This document shows, in pieces, positions 36,653-60,500 of a DNA stretch of 64,000 bases; the first letter of the stretch is position 1; each line of letters starts with the position of its first letter. The stretch is from Anisakis pegreffii (taxonomy: Eukaryota > Nematoda > Chromadorea > Rhabditida > Anisakidae). A program made the position numbers and the translations under genes. Below the pieces are notes generated by a model. It saw only the letters and a list, made by a program, of their open reading frames with translations, ran no database searches and had not been told where the DNA came from. The stretch lies in NCBI GenBank assembly GCA_035041965.1, contig JAPYMA010000354.1, forward strand, positions 52,713 through 116,712, read 5' to 3'.

Positions 36653-39041
36653 TAAGATTCTCAACATAATCTTAATGTAAATCTTAAGATTCACTTCGAC
36701 TAAACCAATTAGTTCATTTAGGATTGGCTGAATGCATGCAAAAATAACTTATCAGTGATCATCGTTTTTTTTTTACTGTGGAGAGGGGTTAATTCGCTGA
36801 ACACTGGTGCACACCACATCGTTGATCAAAAAGCGCTGATTCTGATCGATTCAGTAAACATCCATCATGATGATGCTATTATAAACTTCAATAATAAGGC
36901 ACTTTCAAGTGCATCAAAGATGACACACAAACAAAGTTTGATAAGCTAATCTGATCCACTTTCAAGCTAAAATGCAGTCAGATATCAACAAAACGATTCT
37001 GACGATCCCGGTCACTCGTCATGTTCAATATGCTAGTGTGATGCGGGTAATTTCGAGGATTCGTCTCCGAAAATCCCCGATTTTCACCGTCCCCGACTTT
37101 TTTCAGCCACTGACATTTTAGTGGAATCTGAATGTTCCCTAGTCTCGACTTTTTTTCCGTCCCCGCACGACACCAGCAATATACCACCTGCGGTCATATG
37201 AAGACATAAGCGCAAACTGAGAAAAACATGCGTTTGCTAGCAGAACCCGGTTTTCTTGTTTGTTATGATCAGTGAGTGAATTTGTTTCCGGTGGTATTGT
37301 TACTTCTCTCCTTTCGCTTATTTAGAGTATCACTGCTTATATGTGCTCGCATTATGCTAACATATGTTCCTCAATTGGACAAGCTACTGTGATTGAACGC
37401 TTGAAACTTTTTCTGCATATATCATCATTTCGTGGAGATTCTTGGTTGGATCTAACAAAATTTATTCAAACTGATATTACCTTTACAGAGATTCATTCTT
37501 AAGTTATGCACATCTGTTTATCACTCTCCGTCATTATAGTCCAGTGAATTTTCACCATTATCAGATTGATATCGTCGTATTAACTCGCTGAAAATATGCA
37601 GTTCGCCAATTTTGTTTTCGCCGAAGGAATTCGTTTTTTTCCCCATTTTCATTTCGTTCTTTTGATTTGAATGTCACAACTCGCAGTTTTCGATAACGTG
37701 AACTTGGTCTCATAAAAAACATCTCAAATAAATACTCCCAAACAAACAAAAACTGCCGTCTCGCTGGTGTTCTCACGCACCAGTCTCATCGAAATCAAGT
37801 TCAATGCCAGAAACGAGACGAATGAAAGACATTCGACGAAGTAAATGAAACTCTCATCTAAAACCATAAATTTTGCATCAATCAAATTGTTAAATTTCCT
37901 ATAAGCGATGCGGTTCTTCCACCAGTGCTTAGCACCGTTGGTCAAAGAACACGACATCACTGATTTATTCAGTTGAACTAACGATGTAGTTTTTTTCAAG
38001 GCCATCCGATTCAATGAAAAATCACTTTATTTCGAGAGTTTGACAGTTTAAGAAGTGCTCTGTTTAGGTCTCATCGGCTTGAATGAAGCTCGATTTCAAA
38101 TTTTCAAAGAACTCAAACTCACTCACAGGTTTAGGTTCGTGTTTAGAATTACGCCTAGAAGGACGTACGCCTATAACTGCTGCATGCGCACAGGATTTAT
38201 AAATTAGCATTTTGGAAGGATAAGTTTTATTCGAACAGCAGCAAATTAAGGAATTTGCTATTGGCCATGACCGTTCAAACTACACTAGAGTCTATGGCAT
38301 ATCGTACGCCCAAAATTGCTCTCCCACGTTCTTCTCCGCCCAAGTGATGATAAAATATTCAGAAATGTCGTCAGAGAATCATTTTATTGATCCGTTCTGG
38401 TGATCGACAAAATACCGATCAATCGACAAAATCAGACATATATCCTTCACCCATTTCAGCCCTTCACCGATCTCATCCGTTCAGCAATCAGCGTGTCGAC
38501 CGTCGTATGATAAGCACTTAACGATGCGTTTCATTCATTACGCCTTTGTATGTCATTTGAGTTAAATGTTTCATTTTTAAACTATAATATAATTGTTAGA
38601 CTATCAAAAAATGAGCTAGTCGGCTGATTTTATTCACTCAACTTTGGAATGTCGAACAATTGGAAGTGAATTTCTTTAGGAAGGATTATGGTGAATTTGT
38701 GTACTGTTTGGTATTATGTTTCACTTTGTTTAGACTGTACTCGGATGTGCTGTTTGGTGGCGTTTTTGTGCAGCCGTTGATGACACAGAAAGATTATTGG
38801 AGAAGGAAAAAAATTCGGTAATAACACTTTCTTAAAGAAAATCATTCTTATGTTGGCGAGATCCCATTAATGCAGTGATCTTCACGGATCGTGCGCTTTG
38901 ATTCTCTGTGATGAAAACGATGGCGATGAAAAATATTCATAATCAGATGGGATTATATGATTTTGAATACAATTTTACAATTTTCATGGCTCAAATCACA
39001 TTTGCTGATTGAATAATGCAAGAAGATGCAACACATTTAAG
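36653..39041. other. No supported gene; may hold the first exon of the downstream BPI-like gene
   Basis: The BPI-like gene needs an upstream signal-peptide exon ending in phase 0, which was not identified here. A minus-strand frame around 37724-38014 has a hydrophobic stretch FVECLSFVSFLALNLISM but lacks supporting splice partners. Otherwise the sequence is AT-rich and unremarkable. Confidence 0.4.
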
Positions 39042-42000
39042 ACATCACCCGGAGTGCGCTATCGCCTAACATTCGAAGCTCTCAGACGTACGACCAAAGT
39101 TTTCATCAGTGCTTTCATTCCCGAACTCAGCAAGCTTTCGATACCATTCAAAATTCAGAACTTAACGGTAATCGTTTCTCGACTATTTACACAACTCTCC
39201 AAATTCCAGAAGCATATTTATGTATCGCAGTCGACTCAGCGAACACTCAATGATCTGATGTTGCAATTTTCATCCGTTCATTTGAATTCATTTTATGAAA
39301 GAAGCGATTGAACAATTGCAAAAATACTTTTTTGATATCAAATTATAATGATTAAAAACACGCTACTGGAGGAAATTCTCATGAAAGGCATACCTACCTA
39401 CTTGACCATCATAACAATGACAATTCCAGCTGAGGTAATCATATTCGAAAGTGCACTTAGTCACCAAAAAATAGTTCAGAAAATATTTCAGTGTCTATCT
39501 GTTACTTCTTTCATGACCATTTGCATTCTCATCATGATGAGAGGAATTCTTTCTGATAAAAAGTCACATAGCAATCCTTAATGTGCACTGCGGGGAGCAT
39601 TCAACGGAAGAACTTCAGGTGGATAAAGAATCGTTAGCGATTCGAAGCATTCGATTGGTGAACATCAACGAACCGCGTGACGTCTCCATAGAGCCCTATC
39701 AACCGAACGCAATGCTTGTTAAGATAAAGAATTTCGCTCTTTCGTAAGTGTGCAATGATTCGTTGTTGACTCAATTCGATTAAATGGTCATAGCTGCAAA
39801 AACTGGTCAACCCATCAGAAATACATTAACGTAATCAGACAGATCCCAATGAAAGTGAATCGCTATTGTGCAAATCGCATTACGCAATACGATAACTGAA
39901 TCATTTCTACTAATGATTTGTGTCATTGAAAGCTGCTTTTTGCATCAATCTGAAATGTTTATGTGATGTCGAAGGAAAATATTGTAAAAACTGAAATCCA
40001 GAATGGAATGCGACTTGAATGGTGTTATGAATGATAAATTACTGGACGGCCGACTACACGTACACTCGAATCGAACATCGGTGAATTTGTTGATTCGAAT
40101 CAGAAAACACCCGACAGCGTCAGCACCAATTATTGATCTCCGAGAGTGTCATACGTATACGGATAATAACTACACTAACAATAATAGCAGCAATCGTTTG
40201 AAGTTAACCACTGAATTTATGCCTTCGAATAGCAATTCGGTTGTTGAGGTAAGCAATTCCGTCAACTTCCCGAAGTGAATTTTGTTCAAATTTTTTTTGG
40301 AAAATGACTTCAATTCAAATTATTTATGAATAAATTTCCCAATGAATGGTGTTTACTTTTCGTTCTTGGAACCATCGTTTCACAGGAGTATTGCTACCGG
40401 GCAAGTTTTCTCGAAGTTCTTTTAGCAAGAAATTATTCAAGTAATTTGAAAATTTGCTTTCAATCTTCCATACATGAAAATTGCTTGAAGTCAAGGAGCC
40501 GTGCATTGAAATTAACATCTCACAATCGGTGATGAGCCGATATCAGAGCGCAAATTGTAAATGCTTTCTCAAATTGGAATGGAGTAACTCAAACGAGACT
40601 ACATTCGTTATAGTTCTCAAAAGAACAACTTTCATGGCAAAATAATCACTGCAATAAATGTGGATTGGTCATTTCAGCCAGTGATATCAGAAAATGCAGA
40701 AAATTTCTTCGATTCAGTGCTTTGCACGTATATTGACTGGATCATTAATCGTAAAATCAACAATCGATTCGCGCGTACGAGCACATCAGTTTCGTTGGCG
40801 AAACTCGCGCAAATCGACCCCAAACATTCGGCTCTGGCCGCATTGTCGAGGAGATACCATAAGGCACATCATCGTAAAGGGTGATTTCACACTTCAACAA
40901 ATTATATCTCCACTCAGCCACACATGATTTGAACATGATTATGAACTTCAGCCCAAACATTATTATTAGACATTCTATCAGTGGCACCATACATTCTAGA
41001 TTAGCGGTACTCATGTTCGGGTGTTCCGTTACTTCTTATGAGGATCCGACAAGGCGCCGTTATCCCCCTTCACCCTGATACAAGAACTTATGTGTTGCTC
41101 ATTAATGCAGTCGATTATGATTGTATGAAAAACTATTGTCTATGTCACGTTCACTTCCAACTGATTTAGATGGATTCTCATTCTTTTCAGACGTGTTGTA
41201 TTCACTCTCATAGCTATTGCATGCGAATACCGTTCTCATGATGACTTTTTCTCATTCACTTCGTCTCATTTCACTTCACAACTTCTCATTCTGTAGCCTT
41301 TACTATTTACTTGATACGTTGACGAGTGTTGACAGCCGAAACCAACAATACAGCAATTCAATATTGTTGCTCAACAACGTTCGACATTCAAACGATCAAT
41401 TATAGAGTGTATTTAATAGAATGAGAATTTGACTTTAACTGTTGAATGAAATGAATGAGAAATTAGTAGAAGAGAACACTTTTGGTGATAAAAGCTATGA
41501 GAGCGATTGAAACAGCGAGGAAAAGAATGAAAATCCTGTTAAAACGAATGAAAACCCTGTTAGGCCCTCACGAGCTAATGCTACTCAGAAAATAGGAGAA
41601 TAAAGAGTGTTGCCGTCAGCTAGCACCATTTACATATCTGAGTTTTAAAAAACACCATCACAATGGCGTTTTATCATAACATAACAATTGCCTAATTTCC
41701 CAACCCCCTCCATTACCTCTTGACACCTCCAAGTTACCAAAAAAAGGGCAATTTCACTCCTAAACCAGCTACTGTTCTAGACTCACAATGCGATCACTAA
41801 CCGACTCAATGAATAAGCATCAATTTTGACTATCTCAGACAGCTGTCACACCAAATGCATGCGTCGCAATTTTGAGAATTTTATTATCGCGTGATTATTG
41901 CACACACCAACTCTCTGATCTCCTACTGATTAACCAGGATATGAAAAAACAATTCTCGAATTTCTAAGAGGCATATTCATTTCCCGTTATAAAAACCGTA

Positions 42001-45000
42001 TTTACCATATTCCTCAAACGAAATTTAACGAAATGCCAAGAAACTATCAAGCAGTTATTGAAACGGTAAGGAACTCTACCGGCAACATTCCGCATAACGT
42101 AATATTGCTTAAATTCAACAGTGCACTTCATTAGATAGAAATTAAGGCAATATGAGCGAAGAACTGAAATATTTCATCTATCTTTTTCTCGTTTTCAGAC
42201 GCCCACGACGTAGTCCAGAAGTTTTGGCCTCCGTTCTCGATACGTTTAATTTGGTATGATCTCTTTGTTCGATCAGCTTCATCTGACAATGAGTGCAATT
42301 TCCATCAGCCAAGCAGCAAAGCATGCTCAATCATTCAAATAGACTTTGATTCGAACCCATTGAATTAAGCCCATGCAAATGAAATTTAAACCACAATAAT
42401 ATTCAAAATCGGTTACGTAAGTTAGTTTAGAGTCGTGCTGCAAGCTTGCACCTGGAATACGGTCTAGTTGATGATCCCATTGTGAACGAGTTTGGTCTTG
42501 AGTTGAACTGTTCTGGGGAAGTATCTGAGAATGGTAAAGGTGCAACTCCTTTCGGCGCGGCTCCCATGCAACTACTATCGATGCAGAACTCAACACCAAT
42601 GCTACAGATCGTTGTGTCCGATTATGTCACTAATTCGTTGATGTATCATGGACATAAGTACGTTCATTGCAATTATTTATTTATTACGATTACATTATTT
42701 ATTAGAATGATATTATTGAAAGCATTTATTTTACAAACTACAACACTGCATCATACCATCTCATCAGTTCCACGTCGAACTCTTTCATTTTGAAGTTTTC
42801 TATGGAATTCAAGAGTTTAGGTGATTGCGGATAAATTTCTTGCGGTTTCGATGAAGTCCGATAATTTCGTTGATATTTTGATAATAATTTCATAATTACA
42901 TCACTCACCCTCTTCACCTCATATTTCTGATGTATCGTTCAATTTCAGGATCGGATTATTCAACACACGGGTGGATCCGAGCTCACCACAAATCGGTCCC
43001 GTGCTACGAACAACGTGCGGCCTCGGTTCAGGACCGTTGTTCTGTCTAGGCGATATACTTCCAACTTTGCGTCAATATCATCCCAATAAGAGCATCGCTA
43101 TGGACTTCCGAAGTGTTCAACAGCCTATTCTCATCTATCGATCCAGTCCAGAAGGTTTCCGCTTCAAAACCACTCACTTGATCAATTTTTTCAGCGATAA
43201 TTTGTGCTGCTCTCAGCTAAGAATTTGTGCTTTTGCAGAAAATAAACGTTGAAAGAATTTAACTTTTTGAAATAATTTCCGTTACGCCAAACCTAATTTG
43301 ATAAAGTTGCTTTGCTCGACTTTTGCAAATAATCATGCATTTATCATGCAAACTGCGATCAATTCAATTTAAACGATTCAATCGACTCAATTCAAAAGGC
43401 ATTTGCATTAAGGATCGTTTTTGGGAATGAATGGTCGGATAACCGTGTGGACGATGAAAGGTCGCAAGACTGAGGAAAAAATCGGCGACGTTGAAATCGA
43501 AATTGAGGCACTCGTTAAATTTCGAGTGTCAGGACATACACTCAGAACGAAGCTCTCACTTGAGAAAGTTCAATTCGTTCGTTTTCGAGTCGTTATTACA
43601 CAATTTGCATCCATTGTTCCCATTTGAAGAAAACAGTTTTATGAATCAGTATTCGAAAGGAAACTTATGCGATGCTAACTTATTCGGGAAAAAAATACTT
43701 GATGAAGGAAAAGTTGTTGAAAGAATTCGAAATTCATGAGCATAAGATATCAAAAATATGAAAACACCTATGTATTCACTGATCAGTCGGAAAAATAGTA
43801 AAGCAAACTAAATTCATACCAATGAAAATAGTTGAAATCCTGAAGTTATCACTCTAGATTATCACTTCAGTCGATCATTTATTTTTTTGCAGACATCATC
43901 GAATTCCAAGGCGTTACAACAAGAGGAATTGGATGACGCCGGTTTGTTGGGTCGTGAAATAATGCAAAAAATTGTCAACGATGTTCTTAAAGACGGTGTT
44001 CCGATACCCATCCATCCAATTTTCAAATTATACAATACTAAGGTATTCACGGTTTATTTTTCTTTGTGGATTTTTAGCTTTGCTGTTAAATTCGTTCATT
44101 CAGCAGCATTTGAATGGATGCTTTCAAAACCTTTATTATCAGAGTAATTCGAGTAATTTTTTCGAGACAACAGATAGGATTTATTATAGTTTCGACCACA
44201 TTGAATAGTTGGGTTGCCTGACTTCTTTACTCATGACTTCTTTACTCCTCAGTATTGAATCATGACACGTGACTTAAATATCATGAGTTGGCCCACATGT
44301 GGTTTATTGTCTGATCAAATCCAAGACACTGTGTCAGAATTACTCACAAGGGAAATATGGGTCGGTCGGTCGATTGAATTGAAATTGATCAGTACTGATG
44401 ATGAACGTTCAGCAAATTGGCTTTCAGTAATATGATGCATAAAATGGTTATTTCCTCTAAATGTATCATCATCTCACAGTAGATGTTTGATGAGTATTAC
44501 CGATGAATGCTATTAGATTACTGAGTTCATTCCCGTTAATTCGTTTTACGGGAGTTATCGACTGTGAATAAGATTGGATGCAGAATGAACACGTTTAGCA
44601 TCGTTTATCTAATTCGAATTATATTATACAAATAATCAACTCAGCAGTTATGACGATTGCAATAATAATAATAATAATAATAATAGCATTGTTGCTAATA
44701 ATAACACTGTTAGTAATAATGATGGTAGAAATGATGATAACGATTATAACAGCAATAATAACAATAATAATAGTGGCATTACTAATAATAATAATAACAA
44801 TGACAAACGTAATATTAAAAAAACTGATCACAACAATAGAATGCGTTATATGACGATATCGTATAAAACATAAGAAGAATGAACAATTGAAAATGATAAC
44901 AGGTGGCAGTAATGGATCGGTATTGCGCATTAATGTGCGATTTTCGGGTGAATCACAAAACGGTTCGACAATTCATCAACCATCAATCGTCATCGTTGTT

Positions 45001-45007
45001 CTGGTGA
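39042..45007 (+). CDS. BPI/LBP/CETP-family lipid-binding protein (first exon not identified)
   Basis: Proteins of this family bind lipids, including bacterial lipopolysaccharide, with two elongated barrels; nematodes have several, such as NRF-5. Ten exons: 39042-39167, 39544-39743, 40002-40248, 40678-40880, 42199-42253, 42431-42657, 42949-43154, 43413-43567, 43893-44042 and 44903-45007 (stop TGA). All phases agree, giving 557 residues without the N-terminal signal exon. Family-like stretches: SPGVRYRLTFEALRR at the N terminus; a Cys pair candidate in LRECH and SVLCTYIDWII; VVSDYVTNSLMYHGHKIGLF at the start of the second domain; GDVEIEIEALVKFRV; and GVPIPIHPIFKLYNTK near the C terminus. The 39544 acceptor is weak, and the 43567 end could instead be 43576. 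Secretion is inferred from the family. It converges tail to tail with the glutamate receptor gene. Confidence 0.75.
44661..44830. repeat. AAT-rich simple repeat in the last BPI-like intron
   Basis: A (AAT)8 run at 44661-44685 is followed by degenerate AATAATAAC-type repeats. Isoleucine-rich frames on both strands here come from the repeat. Confidence 0.85.
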
Positions 45008-45246
45008 TGAATTATCGCGATACATTATCATCGTCATCTATACATTATCTATGCTTTATGGTTGTTCACCTCTTAGGCGGATGCAATTGAATGTACACAT
45101 TGATTATGCAATCATCGCACACCAATTTTAAATCCCTAACATTGTTCAGTGGAACCTCGCTTAACGGCCACATCGCTTTGCGACTAATTTCAGTTCGAAG
45201 CAAATGCGTGGAACTTGTGATTTGTAGGTGACGAGGTTGACTTAGT

Positions 45247-54782
<9,536 letters not shown>

Positions 54783-57700
54783 TCGGAATTGTAAAACAAC
54801 TAGCAATCAGTAGTATTTGAAGACTCTCTTCAGTTCGATCAACCAGTTGATACAAGGTATATCAATGGGCGTTCTTCTTGACTGCCCTAGAAACTTAAAG
54901 TGGTTCGTAGAAGGATGGAGATTGCTTGACGTATTACTGAATAAGAATGCATCGTTCAAACACATAACATACATGAGAAGTGGCTCTTTCTTCAATATTA
55001 CCTACTATATAAGGCCAACAACAGCTAACTCGATCAAACCCAATTTCATGTTGTTATGAAATTGCATTTCCTCAATATGTCCGTCCATTCGCTTGTTGTC
55101 TTTCAGAGCACGTCGTCCATCCATGCGTCTTTCCACGCAATCTCAATCCCAATTCCAAAATATCACCACACTCAACACCGTTTGTCTCAACAATCAAACA
55201 AAATTCATTCTTTATGTCAATTTCAATTTCATCCTTTTCCGCACTTCTTCATATTTGCTCGAATACATCGCTGAAACACATTACATTTCGTCTTGTTATG
55301 GTTTGACTTGTATGAAATCCTATTGATATGCTTATGAAGGATACAATTTTCGTGGCAATGTTGCTCACCATTGGAGCAAATTCATGATGATAATGATGGT
55401 CAGCAAAGACGTTTTTGAGATGTTTAATATGAACTTTTCTGCTATTTTAACTGCTCACAATGTTTTTTTTCTGCAGACTACTCTCAATTCTTCCACAGAA
55501 TAAACCTTTTATCTTACATCAAAGTTCTGTTCCTCTTCCTGATTGATTCAAAAAAGTCCGATCTTTTTTCGAAGTCATTTGGTTTAGTTTAGTTATCATA
55601 CATGCGAAATAAACCGTCATCTAGTAGTTCATCAATTCACTTCAGTCCATTAGTTCTTCTTCTTCTTCAAAAAAAAAACGGAATTGAAGCTAAAGAAAAA
55701 CGAAAAACTGAATTGCTGCTATTGAAGTAAGATGAGGATTATATTACGATGAGACATAAATTGATGCGATGATGAGGTTGCACGAACTGCTTTATGATAT
55801 TTTTGCATCGTTTTTTTTTATTGAGAAGGGCAATATCCGCACTACAAACACGCTAAGGATTCGAACAACTCACGACTATGCTCAACTGAAGATATATTAT
55901 GAAAATAATAAATTTCAACACCATAAAAATATAATATAACGGACGTAGGAATCGATAAAAGAACTGAGTACCACATACGAATATGCGCAAACGAAACGCT
56001 CATTGAAAACTAAGTCTCTGGAGTAAAAGTCGTAACCGCAGCGGATTCAACTAAAATGTCAGAGATAAATTTCCTAGAATCTGCAAAATCCACGAACGAA
56101 TCGAACTCTCGCCTTTATACGCTTCTGCATGACTCTCCCAAAGTGTTTAAGATAGAAATATGCACACTCTGAAGTAAAAGAGAGCTGAATTGAAAATCTT
56201 TTAAAAATATTCAACAAAAACTGCTAAATGATTATTTCATCTGATAATCAGTTACAAACCGATTCATGAAGTGTATCAAGTTTGACATAACATTGAATTT
56301 ACTTTTAGTGGACGAGATATTACTGATTTCTCTTATCATATCACATATTACTTCAATTGAGAAATTCTCATGACAATATTAGAAATAATATTTGATGATG
56401 TGCAATATCAACGCAAAATATTGGCACACAAAATATACGGTGAACATGTGATGAAGACGCAAAACGCAAAACGCAAAAACGCAAAAAATTCAATGAAAAG
56501 ATATTTCATGTGATGTAAACTGAAACTTGAAGAATTTTCACGTTTCGCCTCTGATTCACAATATACGAATGTACTAATCGAATAACTTTTATGATTTTGG
56601 CACTTCTTGCAATCGACTACATTATATAAAGTAGATTCTCGATAAAACTTTTTTGGCTCAAATTTGGAAACAATTCCATCATAGTTGTCATCAAAACTGA
56701 TTATTACACCAAATTGGTCAATATAAAGTGATTCTCTAATCCCAAAGTATAAATTTCTTTTCGTTCACTCGATATCAAAATCCTTCCAAAGTACTCCATC
56801 GTTCAAAAGCTCGTTTCTCGCAATATCAAGAATTTTCTCTCCATTTTTCATAGCATTCACCGAGCCAATGTGACCAACCACCACTTTTACCCCAAGTGAC
56901 TGACTAATTATTATGTGCTCAATAAGGATCATTCGAAATATTGAATACAACATTAATGGAACTTATTTGTGGTCGTCTATTTATTAGCACCTTCAAAAAA
57001 AAACCATCTCTATCATAGTTTATCGCAAATCCAAAAACATCGACTGGCTTCCGGTGGATCGCTGTAGATGCTAATTGTAAGACATTATTCCATAAGCTGC
57101 ATAAACTTGGCAGGCCACTGATTGCGGGTCGTTTGTAGATTTATATTTCGAATGGAAGGTGAGAGTCAATTAGGCGCAATCATTACGAGTAGTCTTTTAG
57201 CATACCGCTTTATGCGTGCTATACTTGAGGTGTTCCCATATTGAACTCGGTGCAAAATAGGCATATCAAAAGAATTTGTGGATGATTAAAATATTATTAA
57301 AGTATTCTTCGAGCAATTAGGAATAAGTTGAAATATATATCTGAAGGAGAAATATATGTTCAGTTATTTTGAAGTCGTGAGGTATGGGTAAAGCATATTA
57401 TCAAAATTTTCGCTATATTCGCAACACTGATTATGAGAAAAGAAGAACGATTTTCGCACTGAAAGATTCTGAATAACATTTTGGCGTCAAAGAGCTCGGC
57501 AATAGGTTCCAATCAGGTCGATGGCGTTTCAGCACTTACAATGAGATTTATGTACTTCTGCATAATGCAATGTTGCTTATCATGAAAATTAATTTTCCCA
57601 ATTTAATTTGGCACTAACGAATCAAAACGAAATCCTCGAATGTACGGATGACTCGACAGACTATCCGCGTGTAAGTAAAACAACTCGAATGCCTCTCAAA

Positions 57701-57950
57701 TGATATACTGATGTAATTATAATCCACACCAAAATGCTGAGAGTGCTGCACGATTCGTTATGCTCATTGAATCTCATCAAGTTCAATCCGATTGCAAATA
57801 TTTTGCGAAATGGAAAATACTAAGCGGATGATAATATCTAAAGTTGGTCAGTGTGATCTGAGGTGAATGTTAATTTCCTGAATATGCCACTCTCATTAAT
57901 TGCATTTCTTTGAGGAAAGAAATAAATCTACTTAACACATAAACAGATCA
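54783..57950. other. Receptor gene upstream region, no supported gene
   Basis: A plus-strand TATATAAGG at about 55005 precedes a 72-codon frame (55056-55274), but that frame is His/Ser/Phe-rich and matches nothing. Runs of GCAAAAC repeats occur near 56457-56485. The rest is AT-rich sequence with nothing recognisable. Promoter elements of the receptor gene presumably lie just right of 54782. Confidence 0.4.
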
Positions 57951-60500
57951 TAATATTTCTAATCCCTACGTCGAATCTGCAATATTTCTAATCCATTCTA
58001 TGGCCGTAGTAGGACCTCCGAGCCTTCTTAACTACGGTAACTAGCCACGCCCACAAATTACGGTAGTTAGCCACGCCCGCACTTAACGAAAATGTTACGA
58101 ATCGAGTAAAGACACGAATAGTTGAAAACCAGAAGCGGTCGCACACATTTATCTGTTTAAGTGACGAGGAGTGACCAATGCTAATTTATTATTTAATTTA
58201 ATCTTATGCTGTAAGTGTTATATCACAACTTCTAAGCTTTGTCGTGCTTACAAACTAATGAAAGACCATCTGGACTACGCCCATGCATTCGTAAACTTCT
58301 CGTCATCCTGGCCCCATCCACATTTAATAGCTAGCACCATTGATAATACTAAGATGAGGATTTCTATGAGACGCTGAATAGCAACCAACGAATGAAATCG
58401 TTACATCAATCTGTCCACTACTAGTATCACTTTGTAATAATTACTAATCAACGTAATCTCAAACCTAATCAATTCATATCTACGAAATCAATCTCCTTCT
58501 AAACACCACTGAAACCAACCGATTTATTATAGTATTTGCAGGCGTAATCGCTCATTTCCTTGCAATTTTCAAACCAGCAAAACAGATACTGCGCAAGATT
58601 TTGATGCGAAACCCCGCCCACAGCGTCCGAGGAGAAACCGAGAAGGTTTTTTCGATGAAATACTCGACGAAAAGGAAAAAGTTGAGCAGAAGTCATAGAC
58701 GGCAGCTTTTTCTGTGCACACCTCTAACTACCAAACACTGATGGTCATTCAAGCCTCCTAGCATCATTCCAGGATTTATCTTCGCCTGCGTTAAACGCCA
58801 CACTATGAATGTTCTATTCGTTATATTCCTTTTCCATTCCTATTCTGTGCTAAACAACATTTGAATAATTGCTTTTAATAAACTCTCTTCCCTCTCAAGA
58901 TAATCCATCATCCTGTTCGAATTATATTTTTTGAAACAGCCAAATTCATTGCTCCAGACTTCTTTCACTATGACCTATGATATGTGTGACGATGATCTCA
59001 TGAAACACTCTGAATCTATGATTCGACATACTTACTATATCACTAACCGTGTTTTTTTTGCGTTGTCTCCAGCAGTGTGTTGCACTAGCACATTTTCAAA
59101 ATTGCTCCTCAAGTCGACAATTTGAAAACCCTTTCAGTTTCAGGTTTTTCTTTCCTAACTACGACACAAACAATCGTGGTAAAATCACAACCTATAGAGC
59201 AGTTAAATTCCTATAAACTTACAGGCACTAAACTAAAACAGCTGCCTTCATGACAATCCTAAACCGGTATTCGTCAATCCTTGCAGGTGATTTCGGTGTG
59301 ATATGTGGTAACACGTGGAAAAACGTTTATGCAGCTGTCGCGCCACGCACCATTCCTATTTTCAAATTTATCCTAATTTCAGCAAAGTTATGAGCTTACG
59401 TTTAGGCAAGAGCTTAAAACTTGAGCCTGTTCCTATGATGTGGCATCCGAAAAGTTTGCGGGTTTTTTCTGCGCACTTTGCGGGTCGGCCTCAATCATGG
59501 AACGCCACCAAACCATGCCTATCAAGCTCCCCCTCATCATGCCTGGCGCGACAGCCTCAAAAAGAATAATAAAGGCACGAAAACACGAAATAATCACATC
59601 AACAACAGCACGAAGGAATCATAAACAACAAGAACAACAACGGTACAATCAAACAAAAATTAATACAAACACGAATTGAATGCCTACGTCCAATCTGAAA
59701 ATCCGGAACAAGTCAAGCTATTGTTAAGTGAAGCTTGACTCAGGTCTTACCTCCGTCTGCACAAGGTATGAGAGCAATTCGAGGAATGCTACCTGGCTTT
59801 CAGCTGTTCATGTTAACAACTGGGTGCTCGAATGATAAAGTTTGACATTATGTTACCCCGAAAACGCAACTTCAAAAACACTAATTATCCTTATGACTTA
59901 CACATCAACTCATACCAACCCTGAGAAGACATTGTGCTAGCAACCAAGAGAAAATTCAAACCTCTGTGCACAGATCAAACCAAAGTAATCCAATTCAAGC
60001 CTAGCCTCTGATGTAAGCTCTCGAAAATGGTCAATTATTCAAAACAGAAGCAATGAGTTATCAGGTACCTTACTAGAACTTATGATGGGCAATAACTGCA
60101 CTGGCAAGGGAAATAAGGATTGCATCATAGAAGTGTATGAATGCCATCATGACACTAGCTAATAGATAAGCTTCGGCGAGTAACCACAAACACCTGAGAG
60201 ATTCCTCCTCATAACACATTTGATAACATTGGAACTTTATTCCAGCTGTTATCAAACAGCACAACAAGGAAGACATTCTTCGAGTCACCAATCAGCAACT
60301 CGACTCTACAGGTGAGTGGTCCAGGCGAACTTTCCAGACCTACCGCTAACTTCATAAGGCTATTCATACCCTACGTTCGTGAAACTCATTTTCAAAGGGA
60401 TAGTTTTCTTCCTTAGATATGCCAGTGTAGCTGTCAAAACAAAACTTAAGAACCCATAACGTCTCTCCTCTCATTTGAACCCATAATGTCCCATAATGTC
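57951..60500. other. C-rich-biased stretch without a recognised gene
   Basis: The plus strand is visibly richer in C than the flanks. It contains an imperfect 26-base tandem duplication, TACGGTARYTAGCCACGCCC, at about 58034-58081. Frames at 59315-59679 are somewhat GC-rich but match nothing and lack clear splice partners. It may be degenerate transposon sequence. The satellite begins at its right end. Confidence 0.4.

Noticed and set aside
37561..38014. Minus-strand frames with a hydrophobic segment, possibly a membrane protein exon
   Set aside because: Two overlapping frames compete, and no start exon or downstream partner in phase was found.
44619..44930. Ile-rich frames on both strands
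   Set aside because: They arise from AAT-type simple repeats inside the last intron of the BPI-like gene.
55005..55274. TATA-like site followed by a 72-codon plus-strand frame
   Set aside because: The product is low-complexity His/Ser/Phe sequence with no family match; a chance frame is more likely.
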